This document shows, piece by piece, positions 17,387 through 26,700 of a stretch of DNA of 32,074 nt; positions within the stretch are counted from its first letter, which is position 1, and every line of letters begins with the position of its first letter. Made by a program: the position numbers and the translations under genes. The stretch covers positions 1-32,074 of the forward strand of contig JAJTYZ010000091.1 of assembly GCA_021463515.1 (NCBI GenBank), written 5' to 3'. Below the pieces are notes generated by a model. It ran no database searches and was not told the DNA's origin. It worked only from the letters and a program-made list of their open reading frames with translations. Origin of the DNA: Chthoniobacterales bacterium (GTDB taxonomy: Bacteria > Verrucomicrobiota > Verrucomicrobiia > Chthoniobacterales > JACTMZ01).

Positions 17387-20300
17387 ATGTTTCTAAAATC
17401 ACTCGACCTTGTAGGCTTTAAATCATTCGTTAACAAGACGCATCTCGAATTTCACGAAGGCATCACGTCTGTCGTGGGTCCCAACGGATGCGGCAAATCA
17501 AACATTCTCGATGCGATTCGTTGGTGCCTCGGGGAACAATCGGCGAAGGCACTGCGTGGCGGGGAAATGTCGGACGTCATTTTTAGCGGGACCGATTCTC
17601 GTGCAGCGGTGGGGATGGCGGAGGTGTCACTGACGTTTGGCGGTTGTGCGAATCATCTCGGAACGGAGTGGGACGAGGTGTGTGTGACGCGGCGTATTTT
17701 TCGCGATGGAAAAGGCGAGTACCTGCTTAATAAAACGCCCTGCCGCCTGCGGGACATCCATGAATTATTTATGGATACGGGCATCGGTCGCAGCAGCTAT
17801 TCAATCATGGAGCAGGGGAAAATTGACCTGATCTTGAGTAGTCGGCCGGAAGACCGTCGTGCGGTGTTTGAGGAAGCGGCAGGCATTACGAAATTCAAAG
17901 CGCAGAAAAAGGAAGCCCTCCGCAAATTGGAATACACCGAGGCCAATCTCGTTCGCGTCAATGACATCATGCGTGAGGTCAAACGTCAGATCGGCTCGCT
18001 GCAACGTCAGGCCGGAAAGGCACGACGTTATCAGGCTCTTTCGTCCGGTTTGCGTGTGATGGAACTCAATCTCGTCCGTCGTCAATACGATCATCTCGAC
18101 TCGTCGCGAAACGATTTGCATCAGCAGCTTGAAAAGCTCGAATCGCTATGCCAAGAAGCGGCGACCACATTGGAAGATGGCGAACGCGCCATTGCCGGAC
18201 ATCGGACTCGCCTTGAAGAGCTCGAACAGCATGTCGAATCCTCCCGCCTCACGATGCAGTCGCTGCGTGATCGTATGGTGCAGGCGCGAAGCCGAGCCTC
18301 GCATCATGGGGAAATTGATGCGCAATTGCGTGAAGCCATTACTCGCTGCGAGGGAGAAATCGCGGCCGCTCGTGAACGTCAGCGTGTTCAACGTGAGGAA
18401 ATGGCGCAGATTGACGAACAAATGGCGCAAACAGCCAAGGTGCTGTCGGAACATTCGTCGGCACTGGATGCTTTGCAGTTGCGTTTGCGCGAAGCTGCCG
18501 GACGCCGCGAGTCCTCACGACAGTCGTTGGAAGCTCTGCGGGCAGAGATTAGCAAAGCGGAAAATGAATCACTGCGCTTGCAAGGAGAGCTGGTCGGATT
18601 GGAGGCCCGCCGTGAATCGTCTCAAATACGCCTCGAATCGTTGGAAGCTGAAAGTCGTCAATTGCACGAACGTCAAACCGCAATTCGTCAGAAAGTAGAA
18701 GAAACATCCGTCCAAGTGACCGCAAGTGTGGAAGCAATGCAGGCGGCGGAGTCGGCGCAGGATGCCGCGACATCCGCTCTTGAACAAAGTGAACGTCAGC
18801 GGCAGCACATTGAGGAAGAACTTTCCACATCTCGTCGCTCCGTCACGCAAATACAGGCACGCCTTGAAGTTCTCGCGCAGCTTAATTTGGAAGGTGAAGG
18901 TGCGGCTCCGGGAACGCAGGCTGTGTTGCGTGGGTTGAATCGTCCGGATCATTTTAAGCCGGCAATTCGTGGTGTTTTGGGTGGCCTTTTGCAGGTGGAC
19001 CCCGGTTTTCTTCCCGCTATAGAGGCAGCTCTCGCAGAACGCGGAGACACGATCGTGCTCAATGATAAAGCAACGACTCGCGAAATTCTTGAAGCACTTT
19101 ACGAACACAAACTCGGACGTGCCAGCCTCGTCGCTCCCAATGGTCAGCACATTCCTCATGCCGCGCCGGCTCCCGAGGGCTCTCTCGGATGGGCTGCGGA
19201 TCGGGTGCGTTATAGCAACGACGACGCAGATCCTAATGCCACGAATCTCAGCCAGCTCGTACGCGGAATTTTACAAAACATTGCCTTAGCCGCTAATTTG
19301 GATCACGGCCTCGAACTGCGAGAACGTTTTCCGACGACTGCTTTTGCCACGCAGCATGGAGAATTGATTGACGCTACGGGCATCGTATCAGGCGGACGAG
19401 CGGGTGAGGGCATTACATCTGCGCTTCAACGGCGTGATGAAATTGCTTCGTTGGAAACAAAACTTTCCGCAGCGCAAGGAGAACTGACCCGCCATGAATT
19501 AGCTCGGGAGGCAGTTTTGTCTGTTCGCGAAGAGCAAAAAAGTGCTGTCGAAGTAGCCCGTATTGCGTTACGGGACCGCCAAAATGAATTGTCCGGCCAT
19601 CGCGCCAATAAAGCACTTCTCGAAAAAGAAGCGCAAGAAATTGAAGGTCGTGCCGCAGCATTTCAACGTGAACGCGAACGAGCAGAGGCCGACTTGGAAG
19701 CCGCACGAACACGTTCCGGTGTGCTTAATGAACGCATGGCCATTTGTCATCAGACCGCTGCCGAAGCGTCGGAAAAATCTGCCACTTTGATGGAGCAAGC
19801 AGAACGTGAGGCAAGTGAAGAAAAGGAAGCGTCCTCGCAGTTCAACGAATTGCGCCTCCAACTAGCCACGGCACGGCAGCAGGAAGAAAGCTTGCAATCC
19901 CGTCGCCTTCCCATGGTGGGGCGTCTGGAGGAACTTGAAGAAACAGTGCGACAGCGAGGTCTGGAAATTACGTCTGCCGGACAAAGAATCGAAACAGTCG
20001 CGGCTCAGACGGAGGCTCTCACGCAGGAGGCAAATGCCTTACAAATCCAGCTGGGCGAACATCAGCAAAGCTTGGAGACATTGCTAAAAGAGCGTGCGTC
20101 CTTGCAGTCCGAAGTTCATGCGGCGGATGCAACCCTGCGTCGCGAACGGCGTGAACATGGAGAGATGCAGGAGCAAAAGAATCGCCTTGAAGTTCAAACT
20201 GCCTCACTGCGACTGAAGGCGGAAAATTTGCAAGAGGACATTCGACGTCGCTATCAAGTGGAAGTACACGAGGCTCCGATGGACACCTATGCGCTACATT

Positions 20301-21196
20301 GTGCTATTCGTGACCATCGTAAACGCCGTAAATTAGGCTCCAATTCCAATGGTACCGGTGCGGGAGAGGATGCAGAAGTTTCTGCGGATTCTTCCGACGC
20401 AGTAGAAACTCCCACATCGGACGCGCCCACAGTCGAGGTTGCGCCATCCATGGATGCCACGCTGGATTGGGAGGAAATCGAAACTTTTGTTAGCGAACTG
20501 CGAGGAAAACTGGATTCCATGGGGCCAGTGAATATTGACGCTATTCAGGAATTTGATGATCTTCAAGATCGCCAAAAATTCCTTGATGGGCAATTTAACG
20601 ACCTCACAAATTCCAAGGAAGAATTGTTAGAGGTCATTAAGAAAATCAATACCACCACGACGGCACTTTTTGCCGACACATTTGTCAAAATCCGTGATAA
20701 TTTCCGCGAGACATTTCGCGAATTGTTTGGGGGTGGAAAAGCTGACCTTGCGCTGATGGATGATGGCGATCCGCTAGAAAGCGGCATTGAAATCACCGCC
20801 AAACCGCCGGGAAAACAATTGCAGAGCGTGTCTTTGCTATCCGGCGGAGAAAAAACAATGACCGCCGTCGCATTGCTTTTTGCTATCTACATGGTAAAGC
20901 CAAGTCCGTTTTGCATCCTCGATGAAATGGATGCGCCGCTCGACGAATCGAATATCAATCGCTTCCTCGCCATGCTGGATCGCTTCGTCAAACAAAGCCA
21001 ATTCCTCGTCATCACCCACAACAAACGCACCATCTCCCGTGCGGATGTTCTTTACGGGGTGACGATGGAAGAACGCGGGGTCAGCCGCCTCGTCGGCGTT
21101 CGTTTCGTAGATTCCACCGGAAACTTTTCCGAAGCCAAAGCACCGGAATACGCCAGTAATGGCAACGCCCCAGAACTTGTGGCAGCTTCTGAATAA
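17387..21196 (+). CDS. smc: Chromosome segregation protein SMC
   Basis: This is the condensin-type ATPase that organises and segregates the chromosome with ScpA/ScpB. It has 1269 residues from ATG 17387 (MFLKSLDLVGFKSF); an earlier in-frame start at 17309 adds 26 atypical residues and is rejected. Walker A GPNGCGKS is at 31-38 and SYSIMEQGKIDLIL follows. Coiled coils run from about 170 to 500. The hinge lies at about 504-680, ending in IVSGGRAGEG. A second coil follows, then signature LLSGGEKTMTA near 1150 and Walker B FCILDEMDAPLDE near 1178. A low-complexity acidic stretch at about 983-1025 (SNGTGAGEDAEV, then many S, D, T, P) interrupts the region between coil and C-terminal head and is not usual in SMC. 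Convergent with the rhomboid-like gene. Confidence 0.95.
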   Translation: MFLKSLDLVGFKSFVNKTHLEFHEGITSVVGPNGCGKSNILDAIRWCLGEQSAKALRGGEMSDVIFSGTDSRAAVGMAEVSLTFGGCANHLGTEWDEVCVTRRIFRDGKGEYLLNKTPCRLRDIHELFMDTGIGRSSYSIMEQGKIDLILSSRPEDRRAVFEEAAGITKFKAQKKEALRKLEYTEANLVRVNDIMREVKRQIGSLQRQAGKARRYQALSSGLRVMELNLVRRQYDHLDSSRNDLHQQLEKLESLCQEAATTLEDGERAIAGHRTRLEELEQHVESSRLTMQSLRDRMVQARSRASHHGEIDAQLREAITRCEGEIAAARERQRVQREEMAQIDEQMAQTAKVLSEHSSALDALQLRLREAAGRRESSRQSLEALRAEISKAENESLRLQGELVGLEARRESSQIRLESLEAESRQLHERQTAIRQKVEETSVQVTASVEAMQAAESAQDAATSALEQSERQRQHIEEELSTSRRSVTQIQARLEVLAQLNLEGEGAAPGTQAVLRGLNRPDHFKPAIRGVLGGLLQVDPGFLPAIEAALAERGDTIVLNDKATTREILEALYEHKLGRASLVAPNGQHIPHAAPAPEGSLGWAADRVRYSNDDADPNATNLSQLVRGILQNIALAANLDHGLELRERFPTTAFATQHGELIDATGIVSGGRAGEGITSALQRRDEIASLETKLSAAQGELTRHELAREAVLSVREEQKSAVEVARIALRDRQNELSGHRANKALLEKEAQEIEGRAAAFQRERERAEADLEAARTRSGVLNERMAICHQTAAEASEKSATLMEQAEREASEEKEASSQFNELRLQLATARQQEESLQSRRLPMVGRLEELEETVRQRGLEITSAGQRIETVAAQTEALTQEANALQIQLGEHQQSLETLLKERASLQSEVHAADATLRRERREHGEMQEQKNRLEVQTASLRLKAENLQEDIRRRYQVEVHEAPMDTYALHCAIRDHRKRRKLGSNSNGTGAGEDAEVSADSSDAVETPTSDAPTVEVAPSMDATLDWEEIETFVSELRGKLDSMGPVNIDAIQEFDDLQDRQKFLDGQFNDLTNSKEELLEVIKKINTTTTALFADTFVKIRDNFRETFRELFGGGKADLALMDDGDPLESGIEITAKPPGKQLQSVSLLSGGEKTMTAVALLFAIYMVKPSPFCILDEMDAPLDESNINRFLAMLDRFVKQSQFLVITHNKRTISRADVLYGVTMEERGVSRLVGVRFVDSTGNFSEAKAPEYASNGNAPELVAASE

Positions 21197-21206
21197 GCCA
21201 ACCAGT

Positions 21207-21223
21207 TTTACCGTGGCGGTAAA
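21207..21223. terminator. Candidate bidirectional hairpin between smc and rhomboid-like gene
   Basis: TTTACCG (21207-21213), a three-base loop and CGGTAAA (21217-21223) form a perfect 7-bp stem in the 11-base gap between two convergent genes, covering the stop codon of the minus-strand gene. There is no long U-tract on either side, so efficient intrinsic termination is not assured. Confidence 0.35.
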
Positions 21224-21981
21224 TGTTCGAGGCAAAACTCGTCGCCGGAGGCGACAACACGAAATTGAAGGTCGGGGTGGGTGAGTTCTGTACGCCCGCA
21301 TGAAGTACATGTGTGAAGTGCAAATTCCTGGCTTGCTGCGTGCGCTTCTCTCAAGGATGTTGCTTCGGCCAATCGCCGAACATGCCGAACGCCTAGGAGT
21401 GTAGGGCCGAAAAATAGGAAATAGTTAACGAGCGAAGCGGCAATCGCCATTTTAGAACCTAAGGGCATAGCGAGGAATTGCACTAAAAAAAGAACCGCTA
21501 AAACCCAAGCGAGATATTTGATCTTCATCCGCACGATAAAAAATAGGAAAATCTCGTAATCAGGTGCTACTGTGGCAAAAGCAAAGAAAAGAGAAAGATT
21601 GAGAAAGGTATTGGACGAGCCACCACCAAAAAAAAACGCAGCCACTGTACAGCCGATCATTCCCACGAGATAAAAGGCATTGAGCCGCAGTGACCCCCAA
21701 ATTTCTTCCAATGCGGAGGCGATAAACCACAAAAAAAGCAACGCGAAGATGACCCAAATTCCGGTAACTTCTGGGACAAAAATGTAGGTGACAAGACGCC
21801 AAATTTGACCGGAGCGAATTTTGTCAGGATCGAGCATCAAAACGTACTCATAAGCAGGATCAATACTGATGAGCACAAAGGTTAAGGCATTGAGCATGAC
21901 AATGGCCTTAAGAAGCCCCGGTGTGCCAAGCCATGGAGTATAACGCCCAAGAAACCGCCAAAACTTACTGTCTTCTTGCAT
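21208..21981 (-). CDS. Rhomboid-like membrane protein lacking the protease motif, with C-terminal Zn-ribbon-like tail
   Basis: The 257-residue protein has about six membrane segments arranged as in rhomboid proteases (IWRLVTYIFV in the place of the rhomboid WRLxT motif, then LFLWFIASALEEIWGSLR and AFYLVGMIGCTVAAFFF). The catalytic GxSG is missing: the equivalent loop reads SNTFLNLSLFFAFATVAPD, and no histidine is present in the last membrane segment. This makes it a rhomboid/derlin-like pseudoprotease. The cytoplasmic tail carries CTSCGRTELTHPD and EFCLEHL, a C-x2-C ... C-x2-H arrangement that could bind zinc. It lies 10 bases after the DUF1622 gene, so the two likely form an operon. Partner or substrate unknown. 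Confidence 0.75.
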   Translation of the reverse strand: MQEDSKFWRFLGRYTPWLGTPGLLKAIVMLNALTFVLISIDPAYEYVLMLDPDKIRSGQIWRLVTYIFVPEVTGIWVIFALLFLWFIASALEEIWGSLRLNAFYLVGMIGCTVAAFFFGGGSSNTFLNLSLFFAFATVAPDYEIFLFFIVRMKIKYLAWVLAVLFLVQFLAMPLGSKMAIAASLVNYFLFFGPTLLGVRHVRRLAEATSLREAHAASQEFALHTCTSCGRTELTHPDLQFRVVASGDEFCLEHLPPR

Positions 21982-21991
21982 GGATGATGAA

Positions 21992-22345
21992 TTATTCCGA
22001 AGCGGAAACCTTGGATTGCCAAGGCCAGCGCCCGTTGATTTCCAGCTCTAGGGAAAAGCTCAGGAAGGTACGAATGACCACAATGGCTGCGAGAACGGCC
22101 ATATTTTGCAAAGTCGGAGCAACGGCGACCGTGCGAATAATATCGCCAGCCACCAAAAGTTCCAATCCCAGCAAAATGGCGCGTCCTAGCCGACGGCGAT
22201 AAACCGTATAACGATCGAGTCCGGAACTCGGTGCCTGCACCAAGGACTCAATCGTCGCCACGAGAATTCCCACAACAATCACCGCAACACCCGCAGCGTC
22301 AACCGCCGTACCGACATGGTCCATCCATTCGCTAAAGTTCGTCAT
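21992..22345 (-). CDS. DUF1622 family membrane protein
   Basis: This small membrane protein is about 117 residues from ATG 22345 (MTNFSEWMDHVGTAVDAAG); a TTG at 22387 would add 14 poor residues. It has a hydrophobic N-terminal helix (VAVIVVGILVATIESLV) and two further segments. The conserved core RRRLGRAILLGLELLVAGDI is followed by IRTVAVAPTLQNMAVLAAIV and IRTFLSFSLELEINGRWPW, as I recall for the DUF1622 family. The function of the family is unknown. Ten bases separate it from the downstream rhomboid-like gene. Confidence 0.85.
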   Translation of the reverse strand: MTNFSEWMDHVGTAVDAAGVAVIVVGILVATIESLVQAPSSGLDRYTVYRRRLGRAILLGLELLVAGDIIRTVAVAPTLQNMAVLAAIVVIRTFLSFSLELEINGRWPWQSKVSASE

Positions 22346-22578
22346 ATTTACGTAGGCCAGATTGCACGACCAAGAAGACTTCGGCAAGACAAGCTTTTCC
22401 TAACAGAGAGAATAAATATGCCCAAGTTATTCACAATTCCGCAAATCCATGTTCCAAAAAGAATAAGCTATAACTCGATACAATATATGTCATGTATAAT
22501 TAAAGGGGTGAATTTCAGAGATGCAATGTTTCCAAGGCACGTTGAAAGCGTGAAGCTTTATTCCATTTCACCAAGCGT

Positions 22579-22914
22579 TCACCTCTCAAAGAAAAGCCAA
22601 CTTTGAATTGCCCGGTATTCGTTGTCATGGCCACATGTGAAATAAAAGTCGGAGGAACACTCCTCACCTCCGCTAAACTCTTTATTATCCTTCTCAGATG
22701 GTTTGGCAGCGATATCAGGACACTTACTAAAAATTCCTCGATCATAGGCAAACAAATCCAGACCCGTATCTTCAGCCAGACAGATATATTTGAACTCATC
22801 CAGCCAAAGGCGTGGGACAATCCATTCGGGATATCCATGCGCAATTTATGAGCCCACTCGGTGCTCTCCCTTGATCAGAAGATGCGCTATGAGGTTTGTC
22901 TCAACAACGATCAT
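22579..22914 (-). pseudogene. vapC-like PIN-domain toxin remnant
   Basis: The frame starts MIVVETNLIAHLLIKGEH, close to the N-terminus of VapC PIN toxins, although the usual first catalytic aspartate (VVDTN) is glutamate here. After 22 codons an in-frame TAA (22846-22848) interrupts it. The same frame resumes with YPEWIVPRLWLDEFKYI, the next PIN block, then jumps directly to LAEDTGLDLFAYDRGIFSKC, the C-terminal block, skipping about 60 residues of the domain. A premature stop plus internal deletion makes a functional RNase very unlikely. A GGAGG Shine-Dalgarno sequence remains upstream, and the start overlaps a short antitoxin-like frame as ATGA. Confidence 0.65.
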
Positions 22915-22949
22915 GAGCACCCTTCATTGATAGCTTCCTCCAAAATCAT
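22911..22949 (-). pseudogene. Possible vapB antitoxin 3' remnant
   Basis: A 12-residue frame (MILEEAINEGCS) ends in TGA overlapping the ATG of the toxin remnant, the normal antitoxin-toxin junction. An in-frame TGA lies just upstream (22953-22955), so only the last helix of an antitoxin could survive. The call depends on the neighbouring toxin remnant. Confidence 0.35.
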
Positions 22950-23188
22950 TGGTCAATATGCAGGCTAGATTATTGCAGGTTTTTATTGATAAAGCGTTTG
23001 AAACCAGTCACCACCTACCAGGGGGCGAATGTCAAGAACAGAAGGCGGGCACGGATAATACATGGTGGGGTTTCGGCAATATAATGGTTGTTAGGCTGTT
23101 AGCTGCACTGACTTGTTGAAGTAAGTCGCGGCGTAGCGTGTTGATTGGGGTGCTTTTGTAAAAAATGAGGGCGAGAGGTGCGTTTGGC

Positions 23189-23557
23189 TTATTTTTCATT
23201 TAAGACACACCCCCGTGGAAAAGGCTGCTGAGAGGAATGGCACGAAGTTAATAAATGATTAGGATGGCTTCTTCCCAATTTTGTTTTTCTGCGTTTGAGG
23301 GTACCACACCGGCCTCGGGTGTCGCCTTCGGTGCTCTCGCCGGAGGTATTGTCGTGAGACCACTCAACGATGTGCCGTGCGAGGGCGCACGGCACGACAC
23401 CCGAGGCGGGTGTGGTACCCTTCTCAGAAACGAGAACATCGAAATCTTTCCAACCACACCTTATCTTAGGGTCATTCACTGCTGAGAGCTTGTTTTGGGC
23501 GAGTTCGAAAATGCCACTTTGGTTGTTTTTGAGGCGAAAAATATAATCGGCTCCCAT
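23189..23557 (-). pseudogene. DDE transposase fragment (ISAs1/IS4-like) interrupted by a palindromic element
   Basis: The first 40 residues (GADYIFRLKNNQSGIFELAQ, ending near DFDVLVSEK) resemble the segment after the second catalytic aspartate of ISAs1-type transposases (GADYVLALKxNQ). Both the upstream catalytic part and the C-terminal part are missing. From about residue 46 the frame runs into the 122-bp inverted-repeat element and afterwards no longer reads like transposase. No terminal inverted repeats of an insertion sequence were found. The family assignment is from memory and tentative. Confidence 0.45.
23299..23420. repeat. 122-bp REPIN/MITE-like palindromic element
   Basis: Outer inverted repeats of 26 bp at 23299-23324 and 23395-23420 match at 25 of 26 positions, beginning GGGTACCACACC and its complement. 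Inside are two smaller hairpins: CCTTCGG/CCGGAGG (23325-23346) and a perfect 9-bp stem GTGCCGTGC/GCACGGCAC (about 23372-23395). The paired inverted units, each with its own small hairpin, are the architecture of a REPIN or small MITE. It lies inside the transposase remnant. No clear target-site duplication was seen. Confidence 0.75.
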
Positions 23558-23608
23558 GATCCTAAGTGATCAAGCGAGCATTTTCCTGCTTTTACAGCGA
23601 ACCAACAC

Positions 23609-23636
23609 TTGAAATTCCGAAATCGCAATATACAAT
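23609..23636 (+). promoter_or_regulatory. Strong sigma70-like promoter for the exonuclease-RecQ-UvrD gene
   Basis: TTGAAA (23609-23614), 16 bases, TACAAT (23631-23636): five of six matches to each consensus box. The predicted transcript would begin near 23643, leaving a leader of about 120 bases before ATG 23762. The leader contains a small CAACAA/TTGTTG hairpin and an 11-codon upstream frame. Confidence 0.55.
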
Positions 23637-23729
23637 CTCCTCGCAACAAGCTTCTTTTGTTGGCCTTACTTCAATTTAAACTAGCCTGCGCCACCTCAAG
23701 TAAACCTCCTCATCCTACTCTTTCACGCC

Positions 23730-23765
23730 ATGGAAAACTATCCCTCCCCTTTCCCAACGCTATGA
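23730..23765 (+). other. Possible 11-codon leader frame overlapping the helicase start codon
   Basis: ATG 23730 opens a frame encoding MENYPSPFPTL. Its TGA (23763-23765) overlaps the ATG of the downstream gene (23762-23764) in the coupling arrangement ATGA. In a genome where ribosome-binding sites are rare, such a leader could deliver ribosomes to the main start. It may also be chance. Confidence 0.3.
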
Positions 23766-26700
23766 CTAAGATCGTTTATTTTGACACAGAGGTATCTTCT
23801 GAGAGAGGTAAAGTTTGTGACATCGGAGCCATTGATGAATTAGGGAGTACCTTTCATTCTCCCTTAAAAGCGGAATTTCAGAACTTCCTGCATGACGCCG
23901 CATATGTGTGCGGACACAACATCATCCAGCATGATCTTAAGTTCGTAGGCGACTGCGTTCCACCTTCCGCCATGATCGTAGATACACTATTCCTCTCACC
24001 CTTACTCTTCCCTCATAAACCTTACCACGCATTAGTGAAGGACGACAAACTGTTCTCGGATGAACTAAACAACCCGCTAAATGACGCAAAAAAAGTAAAA
24101 AGCCTCTTAGATGACGAGCGAGCGGCTTGGCAATTATTATCCTCGGAAATGCGCTCGATTTTTACTGCCTTATTGACAAACCAATCGGAGTTCAGTGGTT
24201 TTTTTCATCTCATGAATTCCTCCCACTCTACCGTTCTCAATATACCAATAACAGAAACTATTGCGAAAATATTTCATAACTCCATTTGCGAATACTCCCC
24301 TCTCATGGCAGCGATCCAACGAGCCCCGATCGAGCTTGCTTATGCCCTTGCACTCATTCACGGGAATGACCTTACTTCTCTCCTACCACCCTGGGTCGTC
24401 CTACAATACCCACGCATTGAACGCCTCATCCGCAGCCTGCGAGCAAAACCATGCCTACACGGCTGTCCATACTGCCGAAATAAACTCGATCCGAAACGCG
24501 GTCTAAAAAAATATTTTGGCTTCGATGATTTTCGCCTTTACGCAGGTGAACCTCTCCAAGAAAACGCTGCCCGTGCGGCTCTCGAAGGCAAGTCCTCTCT
24601 CGTCATTTTTCCAACAGGCGGTGGCAAATCCATCACCTTCCAGATTCCAGCGCTGATGTCCGGAGAGTCCGAAAAAGGGCTAACGGTTATTATTTCCCCG
24701 CTGCAATCATTAATGAAAGACCAAGTGGATAATCTCGAGGCACGCGGTATTACGCGAGCCGTTGCCATCAGCGGATTACAAGATCCCATCGAACGGGCAG
24801 AAGCCATTAAACGCGTTGCCGATGGCTCTGCCTGCATACTCTACATTGCGCCGGAATCACTCCGGTCCTCAACGACGCTGAGATTGCTCCAACAAAGAAA
24901 CGTCGTTCGCTTTGTCATAGATGAGGCGCATTGCTTTTCCTCGTGGGGGCAAGACTTCCGCCCTGATTACCTTTACATTGGTGATTTTATTAAAGAGCTC
25001 TGCCGGCAAAAGTTTGGCGATACCAATCAAGGGGGTATCCCTATTTCCTGTTTTACCGCCACGGCAAAGCAACGCGTCATTGAAGACATTTGTGCTTACT
25101 TTAAAGAAAAACTCGGCACCCAACTTGAGATTTACACGGCTCTCTCACGCCGCGAAAATCTGCATTACAAGGTGATCGAATGCACAGAAGAATCTGAAAA
25201 ATACAATAGAGTTCGTATTCTCCTCGAACTCTATAAATGTCCGACCATCATCTATGTTTCACGCACGCGGCGTGCTCAAGAAATCGCCGAAAAGTTAGTC
25301 CAAGATGGGTTCTCCGCTCTGGCTTTTCACGGTAAAATGGAGCGCGAGAGAAAGACTCATAATCAAAACAGTTTTCTATCCGGTAATACACAAATCATGG
25401 TGGCAACCACGGCTTTTGGCATGGGCGTGGACAAGAAAGATATTGGCCTCATCATTCATTACGACATCTCCGATTCGATCGAAAACTATGTTCAAGAAGC
25501 TGGCCGTGCCGGTCGTGACGAAAATATTCAAGCCCAATGCTACATATTGTTCAATGAGGGCGATCTCGACAAACACTTCCTTCTCCTCAACCAAACAAAG
25601 CTCAACTTCTCAGAGATACAACAAATTTGGAAGGCCGTGAAAGAGTGTACAAAAGCTCGCTTATCCGTTCAGCAATCTGCACTCGAAATTGCACGCACTG
25701 CCGGGTGGAACGATACCGCAGGAACGGAAATGGAGACGCGAGTTATTACTGCAATCACCGCCCTCGAACAATCAAACTATCTGAAACGCGGGCAAAATTC
25801 ACCGCGCATCTATGCCAGTAGTATTCGTTGCAAGTCCATGACAGAAGCTTCACAAAGAATTACCGCCTCACCTCGCTTTTTGAACGAAGCTCAGCGCAAC
25901 CATGCCAGCCGCATCATGGCCAATCTATTTAGTGCACGTAGTCGGAAAAGCAACGAACCCAACGAAGCAGAAAGTCGGGTAGATTATTTATCGGAAAACC
26001 TCGGAATTGTTCGGGAAGATGTCATACGCGTCGTGCAAATATTGCGCGAGGAAAAAATCCTCGACGATCAACAAGACCTCTCCGCCCATTTCACCAACGA
26101 CGCAAATCAAAATCGTTCACTCCGCATTCTTAACGAATACCTCGAAATTGAGCTCTTCCTCCAAAAATTTATCACTGAAGAAAAATCGGTGATCCATATA
26201 AAGCGCCTAAACGAAGAAGCAGAAAAGGCAGGTTGCCGTGCGTGCAACACAAGGATCATTCATACATTGCTTAATTATTGGGAAATTAAGCACTTGGCAC
26301 GACGGCAGTGGGATAGGCTTAATAATGCCCATGTCACTGCCGTCTTGCCCCCGGCGGCATTTGTCGGAGCCATCAATAAGCGCGGCGAAATCGCACGAGA
26401 AATCGTGAAATATCTTCACCAAAAGATTGTCACTGAAGAAAAGCCCGAACCTGATCAGAAAACGGTATCCATCACTTTTTCCGTGATCGAACTCGCCCGA
26501 AGCATTCACGCCAATGCAGGCCTCTTTCAAATTCCGATGACTTCTGTGGAAATTGAGGACGCACTCTTCTACCTATCCCGAATCGGAGCCATGAAAATCG
26601 AAGGCGGATTCATGGTGGTTTACAACCGGCTCACGATTGAACGTAAGGAACCCGACTTGCGTGTTCGCTACAAAAAGGACGATTATAAAAAACTCGATGA

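Larger units (their letters stand above)
22346..23608. other. Gene-debris region: vapBC remnant, transposase remnant, palindromic element
   Basis: This 1.26-kb stretch has no intact recognised gene. It holds the broken toxin-antitoxin locus (22579-22949, minus) and the transposase fragment with its inserted palindromic element (23189-23557). Two small open frames could not be supported: 22418-22606 (plus, 62 residues, starting MPKLFTIPQIHVPKR, partly antisense to the toxin remnant) and 23032-23199 (minus, 55 residues, starting MKNKPNAPLALIFYK, just behind the transposase fragment). Composition and fragmentation differ from the flanking housekeeping genes. Confidence 0.5.

Noticed and set aside
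22418-22606. Plus-strand 62-residue frame (MPKLFTIPQIHVPKR...)
   Set aside because: No family recognised, only a weak AG-rich stretch upstream, and partly antisense to the toxin remnant.
23032-23199. Minus-strand 55-residue frame (MKNKPNAPLALIFYK...)
   Set aside because: Considered as a transposase C-terminal remnant because of INTLRRDLLQQ, but the similarity is too thin to call.
23255-23485. Plus-strand protein-like frame through the palindromic element
   Set aside because: It is open on both strands because of the GC-rich inverted repeats, so coding is not needed to explain it.
23609-23761. 51-residue N-terminal extension of the fusion helicase
   Set aside because: The TTG start coincides with the -35 box of a good promoter, and the extension has no similarity to the exonuclease domain that begins MTKIVYFDTE.
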